The notes: a model not told the origin generated them from the letters alone. A stretch of DNA of 32,557 nt from BOG-1184 sp049514575 (GCA_049514575.1 JBEKUX010000042.1:1-32557), one strand, 5' to 3'; shown: positions 1-7,698, counted from the stretch's first letter. Numbers and translations are program-made.

Positions 1-626
1 ATTGAATTCAAATAAGCCTGACCGGCGGGATTACTCATGTTTGTTCCGTACATCCAATCAAGCCATGGGCAGGTACTGCTCTGGTCGGCCGCCTGGTCGC
101 AGGTATACGTCGTATTGTATATGGAACAATTTCTATGGGTCGCCGTGGCCATGCGCGGCACACCGCGCATCACGTGGATGCCGAACTTCAGTCCTAAATT
201 ATGGACGGAGTCGGCCAGCGGCTTGAACCCTCTGCCGCCTTTTGCCGAAGGAAAGCGGGTCGTATCGGGCAGGAACCTGCCGTACGCGTCCATATTGCCC
301 AAGTTCCAATTGCCGCTCTGGTTTACACCCCCGGCTGCACCCTGATCCGGGACCCACCAGATAAAATCGACGACGCAGTATTGCCAACCGTATTGCTTGA
401 GGTTGTTGGCTACATAGTGGACATTTGCCATGAATTGGGCCTGCGTCACCCCGTAACTGTAGCAATCGTAACTGTTCCACCCCATCACCGGCGTGAGACA
501 GGGCGCCTTGACGGCCTGCGCACTCATCAGCACTCCAGAGGCGAACAGTATCGCGATCACGAAAACCCCGGCGGCTATCCAATGACGCGCCGTCGCTTGC
601 CTTGTTTTTCGTAGTGCGGAAAACAT
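1..626 (-). CDS. GH27 alpha-galactosidase (melibiase), C-terminus outside window
   Basis: The reading frame opens at an ATG (624-626, minus) preceded by a strong GGGGAGG ribosome site and stays open to the window edge, so about 208 residues are visible and the rest is cut off. Residues about 17-38 form a hydrophobic signal peptide or anchor (WIAAGVFVIAILFASGVLMS), so the enzyme is probably exported. It is followed by the GH27 hallmark TPVMGWNSYDCY (about 45-56) and YGWQYCVVDFIWWVPD (about 78-93), the first strands of the alpha-galactosidase barrel in the bacterial form with DIQW/DFIW-like motifs. Family members release terminal alpha-galactose from oligo- and polysaccharides. The nucleophile region (usually a K.D motif) lies beyond the window, so activity cannot be judged. 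It is transcribed away from the rest of the window. The GH27 call is firm; the exact substrate is inferred. Confidence 0.82.
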   Translation of the reverse strand, partial: MFSALRKTRQATARHWIAAGVFVIAILFASGVLMSAQAVKAPCLTPVMGWNSYDCYSYGVTQAQFMANVHYVANNLKQYGWQYCVVDFIWWVPDQGAAGGVNQSGNWNLGNMDAYGRFLPDTTRFPSAKGGRGFKPLADSVHNLGLKFGIHVMRGVPRMATATHRNCSIYNTTYTCDQAADQSSTCPWLDWMYGTNMSNPAGQAYLNS

Positions 627-1037
627 ATACCTCCCCTCTTTATAGAATTCTATTGATTTTATCTATATAATATATAATTTAGTCAAAAGTCGCAGGGTTG
701 TCAATCATTACCTGAAAATAGTGTATACATTTGAGTACGACAAATCTTAAAGTATATTATTAAGATAAATTAGCAACACATTGAATTTAATATAATAATG
801 CATTATTACAAAATAGTAACATAGCTAAGGTATTGATTTTTTTCATAAATACCCATAAATACCAGGTACACTATTTTACCTCAATTGAACCTCTATTGGT
901 CTGATTTCCAGCCGATTGCGATAAACCGCCTCACCTCTGACTTCGTCCTTCCCCTCTCCGCAAGCGGAGAGGGGATAACGGGGTGAGGCATAGGCCTTGC
1001 ATTTTTAAGCTGGTTAAGGTACAATTAGCGTTCAATT
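627..1037. other. AT-rich intergenic region
   Basis: This spacer separates the divergent GH27 gene and the cysteine-rich gene. Its first 250 bases are very AT-rich with several possible -10 boxes (for example TATAAT-like words near 665-675 and 790-800), as expected for a promoter zone, but no single promoter stands out. The right part holds the nested inverted repeat listed separately. I see no credible coding frame. Confidence 0.6.
928..989. repeat. Nested inverted repeat (REP-like hairpin element)
   Basis: An inner perfect stem CCCCTCTCCG (951-960) / CGGAGAGGGG (965-974) closes on CAAG. An outer pair GCCTCAC (928-934) / GTGAGGC (983-989) flanks it. The arrangement can fold as a two-stage hairpin or cruciform on either strand. 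There is no T-run after it, so it does not look like an ordinary terminator. Similar CCCCTCTCCGC hairpins are scattered in intergenic DNA of many bacteria, so a REP/MITE-like repeat is the likely identity. Confidence 0.7.
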
Positions 1038-1400
1038 ATGCTGACCGATTTTAAAACATGCTCTTCCTGCTATTATCCATGGATGACACGGACGGATTTT
1101 CTTACCGATAACGACATCACCCTGGTCGGCTATCAGGCGAACTTCGATGAGCTGGCGGCAGGTTTATTTCTCTTCAACCACAGTTGCGGCACGACCGTTT
1201 CCTTGCCGGTAAATGATTTTAAAAATCTCTACAAAGGGCCCATATTCAGGGAACGGCTTACCGGCACCGACGAATGTCCGGGCTATTGCCTTCGCAAAAA
1301 CAAACTCGATCTCTGCCCGGCGAAATGCGAGTGCGCGTTTGTGAGGGAGATCATGCAGGTAATACGGCAGATACCGAAGAAGCAGAGCCTGCCAGTTTGA
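1038..1400 (+). CDS. Small cysteine-rich protein, unknown function
   Basis: A 120-residue soluble protein without signal peptide or membrane segment. It carries eight cysteines in a patterned layout: C8-x2-C11, C50 in NHSCGTT, C80-x3-C84 in DECPGYC, and C93-x3-C97-x-C99 in CPAKCEC. This spacing suggests binding of zinc or an iron-sulfur cluster, or a redox role. The block LFNHSCGTT...LPV.DF..LY.GP.F looks like a conserved domain that I associate, from memory only, with uncharacterised proteins of deltaproteobacteria. The start has no clear ribosome site. Neighbours give no functional clue. I am fairly sure it is a real gene and unsure of its role. Confidence 0.65.
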   Translation: MLTDFKTCSSCYYPWMTRTDFLTDNDITLVGYQANFDELAAGLFLFNHSCGTTVSLPVNDFKNLYKGPIFRERLTGTDECPGYCLRKNKLDLCPAKCECAFVREIMQVIRQIPKKQSLPV

Positions 1401-1569
1401 AAATTCAACGGGATTAAAACCAGCTCAGCAAAAAATTGCCTGAAGGCAGACTTGATTATTGAATCCATTCTAAGTACCAGCGAAGAGATAAAATTGTACT
1501 AATTCTATTGACTTCGGCGTGGTAAATAGTCAATTTACATAATTGTAATTCGACTTCCCTATTGTATTC

Positions 1570-2796
1570 ATGAAAAACGGGTTTCTTTATATGACCGTTA
1601 AAACATTCCATACTATCTTTTTAGCGATTTTTCTATGTCCTTTTTCAAACCTCTTGGCTGTTACCGATACCCCTATCGCCGTCGGCGTGCCGATAAAACC
1701 TTCAGGCCCTCCTTCTTATCGGAACCTCCCCCTGAAATGGGAATCCCCGATCAATGCCAATATGCCTTATAGTTCTCGTGAAATGGGCATGGCGAACATC
1801 GGCATATGCTTTCCGTTGGACAACACATCGTTTCTCATGAACCCGGCAAATCTGGGCGACCGCACCTCTTCGCATAAGACTTCGGAGCTCAGTTATGCTT
1901 ACTGCCCGTTTTATCCCACGGTTGGATTAAATGTTCTGTACCAATCGCACACGTCATTTTCTTTTCTTCCGTCAGCGAAGACAAACATCGGCAGGTTTGT
2001 CTTCGACTTCGGGATATCGTATTGGGGAGTGGATGGAATTACCGACGATCTTGGCAGAGAAGTCTATGAAGCGCGCAGCGGTTTTGTAAGCCTGTCGGCC
2101 GGGTGGGGCCACGATCTCGCATTTATTGATATGCCGAACCATTATGCAGGCATTTCAGCAACCATAGCTTCGGGCCCTGAAATCCTTACCTATCTGGGAA
2201 AAAGAAGCACCACCGCACTCCTTACTGTCGGGTACCGGTGCATATTGTTCAGGGATTTTTCCCTCGGCCTGTCGGTCCGGAACATCGGCTATGGTTTAAA
2301 AGGAGTAAGGATGTCCTTTGCGGAATACAGCAATGATACCGCCACGGTATACCGCAAATCAACTCAACAGGACGATGACTACTCTCTTACGCCGCTTACG
2401 ACCGCAGCGGGACTCGGGTATCAGCGGGTGCTGTTCCCGAACACCCGTTACGCCTTTCTTTTCCGCCTCGAAGGTGACCTTGAAAAGGAATTCAACGCCG
2501 GCTATTACGACAACCTTTCGAACATCATCGTGAGATCAGGGCAGGAAGAAACTTTCATGCACACTTTGCAGACCAGGGCCGGCATCGAATACGACAAGGC
2601 CTATCATGCGAAACAGTTCCATGTGGGGTGCGGTCTGCAGGTGATCAATCATTTTTCCTTCAATTATGCATACATATTTTCAAATTCCTTCCAGACATAC
2701 AGAAATCATCAATGGGCCATATCGTTTCAGGCGAATAATTTATTCACCTGGAAGCGGAGTGATTTGAAATGGTGGAAAGCGAAAGCCGGAGATTAA
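1570..2796 (+). CDS. PorV/UPF0164-like outer-membrane beta-barrel protein
   Basis: A 408-residue exported protein. The N-terminus has a signal peptide with hydrophobic core FHTIFLAIFLCPFSNLLA, so the mature protein starts near residue 31. An in-frame ATG at 1591 (MTVKTFH) is an equally good start; neither has a clear ribosome site. After it comes the segment EMGMANIGICFPLDNTSFLMNPANLG, which resembles the GMGGA..A..D......NPA.L motif at the start of PorV/PorQ/UPF0164 barrels. The rest is made of alternating polar and aromatic strands (for example YAYCPFYPTVGLNVLYQ, FDFGISYWGV, YAFLFRLEGDLEKEF) as in a 12-16-strand barrel. Such proteins sit in the outer membrane; in Bacteroidota some serve type IX secretion, but no secretion genes lie here. 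Family call moderate, function unknown. Confidence 0.62.
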   Translation: MKNGFLYMTVKTFHTIFLAIFLCPFSNLLAVTDTPIAVGVPIKPSGPPSYRNLPLKWESPINANMPYSSREMGMANIGICFPLDNTSFLMNPANLGDRTSSHKTSELSYAYCPFYPTVGLNVLYQSHTSFSFLPSAKTNIGRFVFDFGISYWGVDGITDDLGREVYEARSGFVSLSAGWGHDLAFIDMPNHYAGISATIASGPEILTYLGKRSTTALLTVGYRCILFRDFSLGLSVRNIGYGLKGVRMSFAEYSNDTATVYRKSTQQDDDYSLTPLTTAAGLGYQRVLFPNTRYAFLFRLEGDLEKEFNAGYYDNLSNIIVRSGQEETFMHTLQTRAGIEYDKAYHAKQFHVGCGLQVINHFSFNYAYIFSNSFQTYRNHQWAISFQANNLFTWKRSDLKWWKAKAGD

Positions 2797-3142
2797 TTAA
2801 AATTGTTCAAGCCTGCCTGAGACTTGAGGTACCTGCTTTAAAAACCTCGATTTTGACTCAACAATGCCGTAAAACAGAATATTCGCAAAACGAAATCAAT
2901 TTTCCTGACAGAGTTAATACTATTAACTCTTTGCAGGCCTAAGGGGTTGACATTGACCGGAAAAAAGATGCAATTTGAAGAGGTAGGGTTTACGGGAGAA
3001 AATGTGGGACCTAAAAATAAAGGATGTAAGAAAAACGGCAAAAAAGTTCAACATTCGTGATTTGAACCAAGTGAATCCTTTATCTAATTGCTTGTAACCT
3101 AACCGTAACATTTCCATTTTGCCAGAAAGCCAACCACCGATT
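2797..3142. other. Intergenic region with a short inverted repeat
   Basis: This AT-rich spacer lies between the barrel gene and the orphan 405-aa gene. It contains one perfect hairpin (2910-2930) and no convincing coding frame. The frames that stay open here have no family motif or ribosome site. Confidence 0.5.
2910..2930. repeat. Short perfect inverted repeat
   Basis: AGAGTTAAT (2910-2918) and ATTAACTCT (2922-2930) are exact reverse complements with a three-base loop. It lies 114 bases after the barrel gene stop. The stem is AT-rich and only two T follow it, so it is a weak terminator candidate at best; an operator is also possible. Confidence 0.5.
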
Positions 3143-4360
3143 ATGAAGTTACTTTTTCCTGATCCCATCTGGCATCCTTCAATGCTTTCCGGAGCAGCCT
3201 TTCTATACTTCAACAAGGAGAAGCTCGCCCTGACCCTTCATCCTTCGGTTTCTTCTTTTCTCACGGGAATCGATGTGTTCGACTTCATGCGCTATGTACA
3301 AGAACGAAAGCCCTCTTGGCATGCTTCCTTTGCACAATTCACTGAAATGTGGCGTAGATATAGAGGAGTTCTTCAAGAAACGTCGGCAATGATGGCACCG
3401 CTTCATGAATACTCGTACAAGAGTCTCTGGCTTGTGTATAACAAAGACGATGGCGCATTTGAAAAAAGCAGAACAATTATTGAGTCCACTGGTCTCAAGA
3501 TACAATCCGTGCGTAAATTGATAGATCCCTATGTCGCATCTGATGAATTATTCGCGCACATCTTTTTCGAGAAATGTCTGGAACTCTATCCTGAAGCGCA
3601 TAGCTCAGAGGCTGCGCTCAAGATGTCAAGGAACCAGAAACCGACGTTCTTAAAAGTAGATTGGAAACCGCTATATGAGTATTGTGAAGGATTCTTTGGT
3701 AGCACGGAGTTGGATGAATTGCTCACTCTCGCCTATTTGTTTCGCATACCCGCACTAAAGGCGACCGATAGTCTAATGCTCACAAATCAAAACTTGCTCG
3801 GCTTCTTGGAAGCACTCCCAGTTGAATTTACCAAAACCAGCCACACAAGCAGCGAACTAGGTCTCCAAATGGATCTCGATGTGGTTGCGTGGGAGTTTTT
3901 TCGTCAGGTGCTGTCGCCAAGAATGGATCCGATCAATCAGGATATTGTCAAATCACTCGTACGGCTTATTAAGGATCACAGCGAAGAAATTGAGAAGCTC
4001 CGCTCTAAATGTCTTTCGCTTGCACTCGATTTCAAGGGAGAAAAAGACCTCGCGAAATTACAGGAAATAGTTTCACAACACGTCAGAGCCAAGGTAGAAC
4101 CTGATGTCAAGGCACTTCTCGAACTTGACGACAAGTCAGTCGGTGAATTGATGTCCCTGGTGTTTTCGGATGAGAAAACCTGGATGACACTCTCGGCCTT
4201 CGTGTTCTCTTTGCTCAATGGCAATTCGCTATTGACCGGTGGCGCTGCCCTTGCAGCAATGTGCAATGTAGGTGCGAAGGCATTCAAGGTGGCATCACAA
4301 ACACGTAAATTCATAAAGCAAAACGATTATGTGCTAATCTACAGATTGAAGGGCGACTGA
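3143..4360 (+). CDS. Hypothetical protein of unknown family (about 405 aa)
   Basis: I do not recognise this protein. I chose the ATG at 3143 (MKLLFPDPIW); an in-frame TTG eight codons earlier is less likely. It is mostly alpha-helical by composition, without signal peptide. Visible parts: an N-terminal segment rich in aromatics (FPDPIWHPSMLSG), a charged helical middle, a likely coiled-coil stretch near residues 275-310 (LIKDHSEEIEKLRSKCLSL), and a small-residue hydrophobic segment near 360-385 (SLLNGNSLLTGGAALAAMC) that could be one membrane helix. Its codon use is more AT-rich and less biased than the glmM or rny genes, which suggests recent acquisition. It stands alone, with spacers on both sides. 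Real gene likely; role unknown. Confidence 0.6.
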   Translation: MKLLFPDPIWHPSMLSGAAFLYFNKEKLALTLHPSVSSFLTGIDVFDFMRYVQERKPSWHASFAQFTEMWRRYRGVLQETSAMMAPLHEYSYKSLWLVYNKDDGAFEKSRTIIESTGLKIQSVRKLIDPYVASDELFAHIFFEKCLELYPEAHSSEAALKMSRNQKPTFLKVDWKPLYEYCEGFFGSTELDELLTLAYLFRIPALKATDSLMLTNQNLLGFLEALPVEFTKTSHTSSELGLQMDLDVVAWEFFRQVLSPRMDPINQDIVKSLVRLIKDHSEEIEKLRSKCLSLALDFKGEKDLAKLQEIVSQHVRAKVEPDVKALLELDDKSVGELMSLVFSDEKTWMTLSAFVFSLLNGNSLLTGGAALAAMCNVGAKAFKVASQTRKFIKQNDYVLIYRLKGD

Positions 4361-4417
4361 CTGATGCGTGCGGACTTGAAACTTCAGCATACAGTTAGGC
4401 AACAAACAACAGACCAA

Positions 4418-4507
4418 ATGCTCCTCCTCACCCGCATCTACTCTCCCCTTTCCAAAGCCGACGGCCACCGTATCCTCGTTGACCGGTTATGGCCGAGGGG
4501 CATTTAA
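4418..4507 (+). pseudogene. Truncated, frameshifted 5' copy of the DUF488 gene
   Basis: The frame encodes 29 residues ending in DGHRILVDRLWPRGI and then stops. It matches the first 29 codons of the intact DUF488 gene at 5105: I count 13 differences in 87 bases (about 85% identity), including the family signature ILVDRLWPRG. Past that point the match continues with one base missing: the intact gene reads GGCGTTTCAAAGGAA and this copy reads GGCATTTAATGGAA, so the deletion creates TAA. The stop shares its last A with the ATG of the DUF3795 gene (TAATG). It is a decayed duplicate, though a short coupled leader peptide cannot be excluded. Confidence 0.75.
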
Positions 4508-5085
4508 TGGAAGAATACAAAAGAGCCTATCCTTTATTCTCCCTCTGCGGCCTGAATTGCGGGCTTTGTCCGCGTTATCAGACAAGCGGCGCGTCAAAAT
4601 GCCCCGGATGCGGCGGGGTGGATTTCCATCTTAAACATCCGACGTGCGCCGTTATTACCTGCAATAAAAAATATGACAACGTTGAATTCTGCTTTCAATG
4701 TACTTCATACCCGTGCAAAAGATACAGCGAGCAGGGCAAAGCTGATTCCTTTATTTCTTACCGGAACGTCATCACCGACTTCAAAAAAGCCGAAAGAAAT
4801 GGCATTGATAAATACAAAATCGAGCTGGACGAGAAAGTCCGCATTCTTGAATTCCTTATCAAGAACTATAATGATGGAAAAAGGAAAAACTTCTACTGTG
4901 TTGCCATAAATCTCTTAAATCTGACAGAGATAAAAAACATTATCGATCAAATTGATAAAAAGATAAGCAAACAGGATATGAACATAAAGGATAAAATAAA
5001 GTCAGTAATTGATCTTTTTGAATCAAGGGCAAAGGAAAATGGCATTGCTTTGAAGTTAAGGAAAAAACAATATTCTTCTTCATAA
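4507..5085 (+). CDS. DUF3795 family cysteine-rich protein
   Basis: About 192 residues from the ATG at 4507; an upstream in-frame ATG at 4489 lies inside the truncated DUF488 copy and is less likely. The N-terminal half holds the DUF3795 pattern: FSLCGLNCGLCPRYQTSG, CPGCGG, then HPTCAVITCNKK and FCFQCTSYPCKRY. These cysteine pairs probably bind a metal. The C-terminal half is lysine-rich and helical. The biochemical role of DUF3795 is not known. Its start overlaps the stop of the truncated DUF488 copy, which would allow coupled translation, and the intact DUF488 gene follows after 19 bases. The last part (KDKIKSVIDLFESRAKENG) is more AT-rich than the neighbours. Family call good, function unknown. 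Confidence 0.72.
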   Translation: MEEYKRAYPLFSLCGLNCGLCPRYQTSGASKCPGCGGVDFHLKHPTCAVITCNKKYDNVEFCFQCTSYPCKRYSEQGKADSFISYRNVITDFKKAERNGIDKYKIELDEKVRILEFLIKNYNDGKRKNFYCVAINLLNLTEIKNIIDQIDKKISKQDMNIKDKIKSVIDLFESRAKENGIALKLRKKQYSSS

Positions 5086-5104
5086 CCAAACTTTTCCCTT
5101 CCCT

Positions 5105-5449
5105 ATGCTCACCCTCAAACGCATTTACTCTCCCCCCTCAAAAACCGACGGCCACCGCATCCTCGTCGACCGGTTATGGCCGCGGGGCGTTTCAAAGGAA
5201 AAAGCCAAAATAGACCTGTGGCTGAAAGAGATCGCGCCGAGCGACAGCTTGCGGAAATGGTTCTTGCACGATCCGAAAAAATGGGACGGGTTCAGAACCA
5301 AATACGGGCTGGAACTGGACACTAAACCTGGACTGCTGCGCACTATCAAGCAGATCGAAAAAGAAGAAAAGACCGTTACGCTTCTCTATTCTGCAAAAGA
5401 CGAACGCCGCAATAACGCGGTCGTTTTAAAAGAAAAACTTGAAAAGTAG
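5105..5449 (+). CDS. DUF488 family protein (YeaO-like)
   Basis: A 114-residue protein with the full set of DUF488 short-form motifs: LKRIYSPPSKTDGHRILVDRLWPRGVSK at the start, then LWLKEIAPSDSLRKWFLHDP.KW..F...Y, and TLLYSAKDERRNNAVVL near the end. The length equals that of E. coli YeaO-type members (about 115-120). The reaction is unknown; the conserved arginine, aspartate and histidine suggest an enzyme or nucleic-acid-related role. No clear ribosome site is seen before the ATG. It follows the DUF3795 gene by 19 bases and its own 5' end is duplicated at 4418. Probably the last gene of this small group. Confidence 0.85.
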   Translation: MLTLKRIYSPPSKTDGHRILVDRLWPRGVSKEKAKIDLWLKEIAPSDSLRKWFLHDPKKWDGFRTKYGLELDTKPGLLRTIKQIEKEEKTVTLLYSAKDERRNNAVVLKEKLEK

Positions 5450-5483
5450 CCTCCTCTGCCAATAATCATAATAAGCCCCGCTC

Positions 5484-5511
5484 TGGCATAAAAATTGCGG
5501 TTAATTATAGT
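5484..5511 (+). promoter_or_regulatory. Candidate sigma-54 (-24/-12) or sigma-70 promoter
   Basis: TGGCA (5484-5488) and TTGC (5495-5498) are six bases apart, the exact spacing of the sigma-54 consensus TGGCAC-N5-TTGC. The same stretch also gives a sigma-70 reading: CTGGCA (5483-5488), 17 bases, TATAGT (5506-5511). Either would start transcription near 5510-5518, about 30 bases before the VOC gene ATG. No enhancer-binding regulator lies in the window. Which sigma factor uses it cannot be decided from sequence. Confidence 0.45.
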
Positions 5512-5543
5512 GGTTCATTCTTCTCAAAAAAGGAGGAAACTTT

Positions 5544-5996
5544 ATGCAAAAAATCACCCCGTGCTTATGGTTCAACGATAACGCCGAAGAGGCGGTAAAT
5601 TTTTATCTCTCCATTTTTAAGAATTCAAAGATACTGAACTCCGGAAGACCAAGTGGAACGGTAATGACCGTGACGTTCCAGCTTGAGGGCCAGGAGTTCA
5701 TGGCGCTGAACGGCGGCCCGATATTCACTTTCTCACCCGCCATATCGTTTTTCGTGAACTGCAGGACGCAGGAGGAGGTGGACGCTCTTTGGGAAAAACT
5801 CTCAGCAGGCGGGGAAAAAGGGCAATGCGGCTGGCTGAAAGATAAATACGGGGTGTCGTGGCAGATCGTTCCTACCGCTTTAGACAGGATGCTTCACGGC
5901 AAAGACGCAGAAAAATCGGAAAGGGTCATGAAAGCATTGCTGCAAATGCATAAAATCGACATACAGACATTAATGCAGGCATACGAGAAAAAGTAA
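5544..5996 (+). CDS. VOC superfamily protein, PhnB/3-demethylubiquinone methyltransferase-like domain
   Basis: A 150-residue protein with the PF06983-type opening ITPCLWFNDNAEEAVNFYLSIF and the matching segments VMTVTFQLEGQEFMALNGGP, FTFSPAISFFVNCRTQEEVDALWEKLS and CGWLKDKYGVSWQIVPT. This is the glyoxalase/dioxygenase (VOC) fold; despite the inherited database name most members have no proven methyltransferase activity and many act as stress or resistance proteins. A strong AAGGAGG ribosome site lies 7-8 bases before the ATG and a promoter candidate just upstream, so it is a single-gene unit. It ends 11 bases from the convergent ABC permease gene. Confidence 0.85.
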   Translation: MQKITPCLWFNDNAEEAVNFYLSIFKNSKILNSGRPSGTVMTVTFQLEGQEFMALNGGPIFTFSPAISFFVNCRTQEEVDALWEKLSAGGEKGQCGWLKDKYGVSWQIVPTALDRMLHGKDAEKSERVMKALLQMHKIDIQTLMQAYEKK

Positions 5997-6007
5997 ATTT
6001 CAAATTC

Positions 6008-6787
6008 TCAACTCTGATCCGCAAACCGCCACCATAGGAGCGTTGCAATAAAGCCCGCAATGCCTGTGGCAATCACGATGATGATACTCGCCGTGCCTAT
6101 GAAGGCGCCCTCCATGCCTTTGACCGCATACAGCATCGGGATTCCCCATGGATAATACGGGCCGAACCCCAGCATGCCCACGAAATTCCCTAAGATTAGC
6201 GTTACTATGACAAATCCGATGGGCGCCAGATAGCCCCGCGTCCAGCATGCCAGAAAAGCCGTAAGCATGCAAAGCCCGATGTTCATCAGTGTAGCAATCG
6301 AGAATATAAGCATGCAACGGAGCCAATAGCCGGACGACCAGCCGTCCAGATGCAATGCAAAACCGATGCACAGCATGACCGCTGCAGCTATGACGAATAA
6401 AAGCCCGCACCAGCAGGCCATGACGGCAAATTTCCCGAAAACGATTGAACTGCGCGGCAGCGGAAGCGCCAGCAAATCTTTCGCGGTACGGTCGGAATAT
6501 TCACGGCCGAACAACCAGCTTGCCACAAACCCGAAAACAACGAGACCGGCGCCGCTTAACATCTGGGCGAAAATGCCGAAATAGGCCGGCCAGTCGCCCT
6601 TACCGGGGATCGATGTCGCTTTGCTCAGCATGATGCTGCTCTGGGCAAGTTCAGGATATTTTTTGATGAACATCAGGACGCCCAGCATCATGGGCATGAA
6701 GACCATTCCGATAATGGTGATCCAGAACATCGGCGACCTGAATGCTTTGCGGAATTCCGTTTTTATGACCGGCAGCAGGGCATTCAC
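6008..6787 (-). CDS. ABC-2 type transporter permease
   Basis: A 259-residue membrane protein with about six hydrophobic helices: one after the cytoplasmic N-terminus (MFWITIIGMVFMPMMLGVLM), then segments near GAGLVVFGFVASWLF, FAVMACWCGLLFVIAAAVML, MLIFSIATLMNIGLCMLTAF, YLAPIGFVIVTLILGNFVG and the C-terminal TASIIIVIATGIAGFIATLL. The layout and the motif FGREYSDRTAKDLLALPLPRSSI match ABC-2 permeases of the NatB/BcrB type, which work with one separate ATPase to export drugs, peptides or ions. Its ATG overlaps the stop of the ATPase gene (ATGA), which shows co-translation. Substrate unknown. Confidence 0.87.
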   Translation of the reverse strand: MNALLPVIKTEFRKAFRSPMFWITIIGMVFMPMMLGVLMFIKKYPELAQSSIMLSKATSIPGKGDWPAYFGIFAQMLSGAGLVVFGFVASWLFGREYSDRTAKDLLALPLPRSSIVFGKFAVMACWCGLLFVIAAAVMLCIGFALHLDGWSSGYWLRCMLIFSIATLMNIGLCMLTAFLACWTRGYLAPIGFVIVTLILGNFVGMLGFGPYYPWGIPMLYAVKGMEGAFIGTASIIIVIATGIAGFIATLLWWRFADQS

Positions 6788-7698
6788 AATGCGCCTCCGA
6801 TTATTCTCAGAAAATAGGATTCCAGATCTTCTTCCTCAACTTTCAAAAAAACCGGCGGGACCCCTGCCTGGACGAGCATTTGCGCCATGGTATCGGGATT
6901 GGCTATGGCTTTGGGGTCGGAGAGCGCGAAATGTCCTTGTTCCGATAACTCCGCCTGATAATTCGAGCCGGCTAAAAACCGTTTTAATGCTTCATGGTCA
7001 CGCGCATTTATCAGCAGCCGTTTTTTACGAAGACCGTTCAACTGCCCGGCATCCAGTTCCTGCAATAACATTCCATTATGGATGATGCCGATGCGTGTCG
7101 CGAGCTTGGATATTTCTCCAAGGATATGGCTGGATATAAAAACAGTTACCCCGTGATTGGCGGCGAGATCGCTGAGCAATTCGCGTATCTCGACAATGCC
7201 GGCAGGATCGAGTCCGTTTGCAGGCTCATCAAGGATAAGGATCGATGGATGGTGAAGCAGCGCTTTTGCAAGGCCAAGCCGCTGGGCGTTTCCAAGCGAA
7301 AGGTGTTTTGCTTTTCTGTCGGAATACGGTGAAAGTTTTAATGTGCCCATTATATCGTCTATGCATTTTTTACCGGACATGCCTCTCAATTCTCCGATGA
7401 TCGCAAGGTTCTCCTTTACCGAAAGGTCCGGATACGAATAGGGCATTTCCACCAGATAACCGATGTCCCTCCACAGATGATAATTTCCGGCGTCCACCCG
7501 TTTCCCGCATATAAAGGATTCACCTGATGTCGGGCGGACCATGCCAAGCAGCAGGCGGATGGTCGTTGTTTTCCCGGCGCCGTTCAGCCCCAGAAAACCG
7601 TATATCTCGCCTTTTCTGACACTGAGTGATATGCCGTCTACCGCATGCACCTTGCCGTAATATTTCGATAATTTCCGGGTGGTGATTATTTCTTCCAT
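6784..7698 (-). CDS. ABC transporter ATP-binding protein (NatA/BcrA-like)
   Basis: A 304-residue ATPase. Walker A is GLNGAGKTTT (about 37-46), the Q-loop region follows, the signature motif is LSLGNAQRLGLAKALL and Walker B is SILILDEPANGLDP, followed by a switch histidine in ISSHILGE. The signature reads LSLGN instead of the usual LSGGQ, which is common in this subfamily. The last 80 residues form an accessory C-terminal domain as in BcrA/NatA-like ATPases (about 300 residues). It lies between tetR (8 bases apart) and the permease (4-base overlap), so the three genes form one regulated operon, typical of drug or bacteriocin-like efflux. Substrate unknown. Confidence 0.92.
   Translation of the reverse strand: MEEIITTRKLSKYYGKVHAVDGISLSVRKGEIYGFLGLNGAGKTTTIRLLLGMVRPTSGESFICGKRVDAGNYHLWRDIGYLVEMPYSYPDLSVKENLAIIGELRGMSGKKCIDDIMGTLKLSPYSDRKAKHLSLGNAQRLGLAKALLHHPSILILDEPANGLDPAGIVEIRELLSDLAANHGVTVFISSHILGEISKLATRIGIIHNGMLLQELDAGQLNGLRKKRLLINARDHEALKRFLAGSNYQAELSEQGHFALSDPKAIANPDTMAQMLVQAGVPPVFLKVEEEDLESYFLRIIGGAL

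Noticed and set aside
199..614. Two open frames of 127 and 137 codons in the first 600 bases
   Set aside because: They are in other frames of the GH27 gene, which has the ribosome site, signal peptide and family motifs.
3097..4400. ACCTAAC (3097) and GTTAGGC (4394) on the two sides of the orphan gene, similar to integron attC core words
   Set aside because: The order and orientation are wrong for a cassette (RYYYAAC upstream and GTTRRRY downstream of the same gene), and the 39 bases between the stop and GTTAGGC cannot form a full attC site. No integrase is present.
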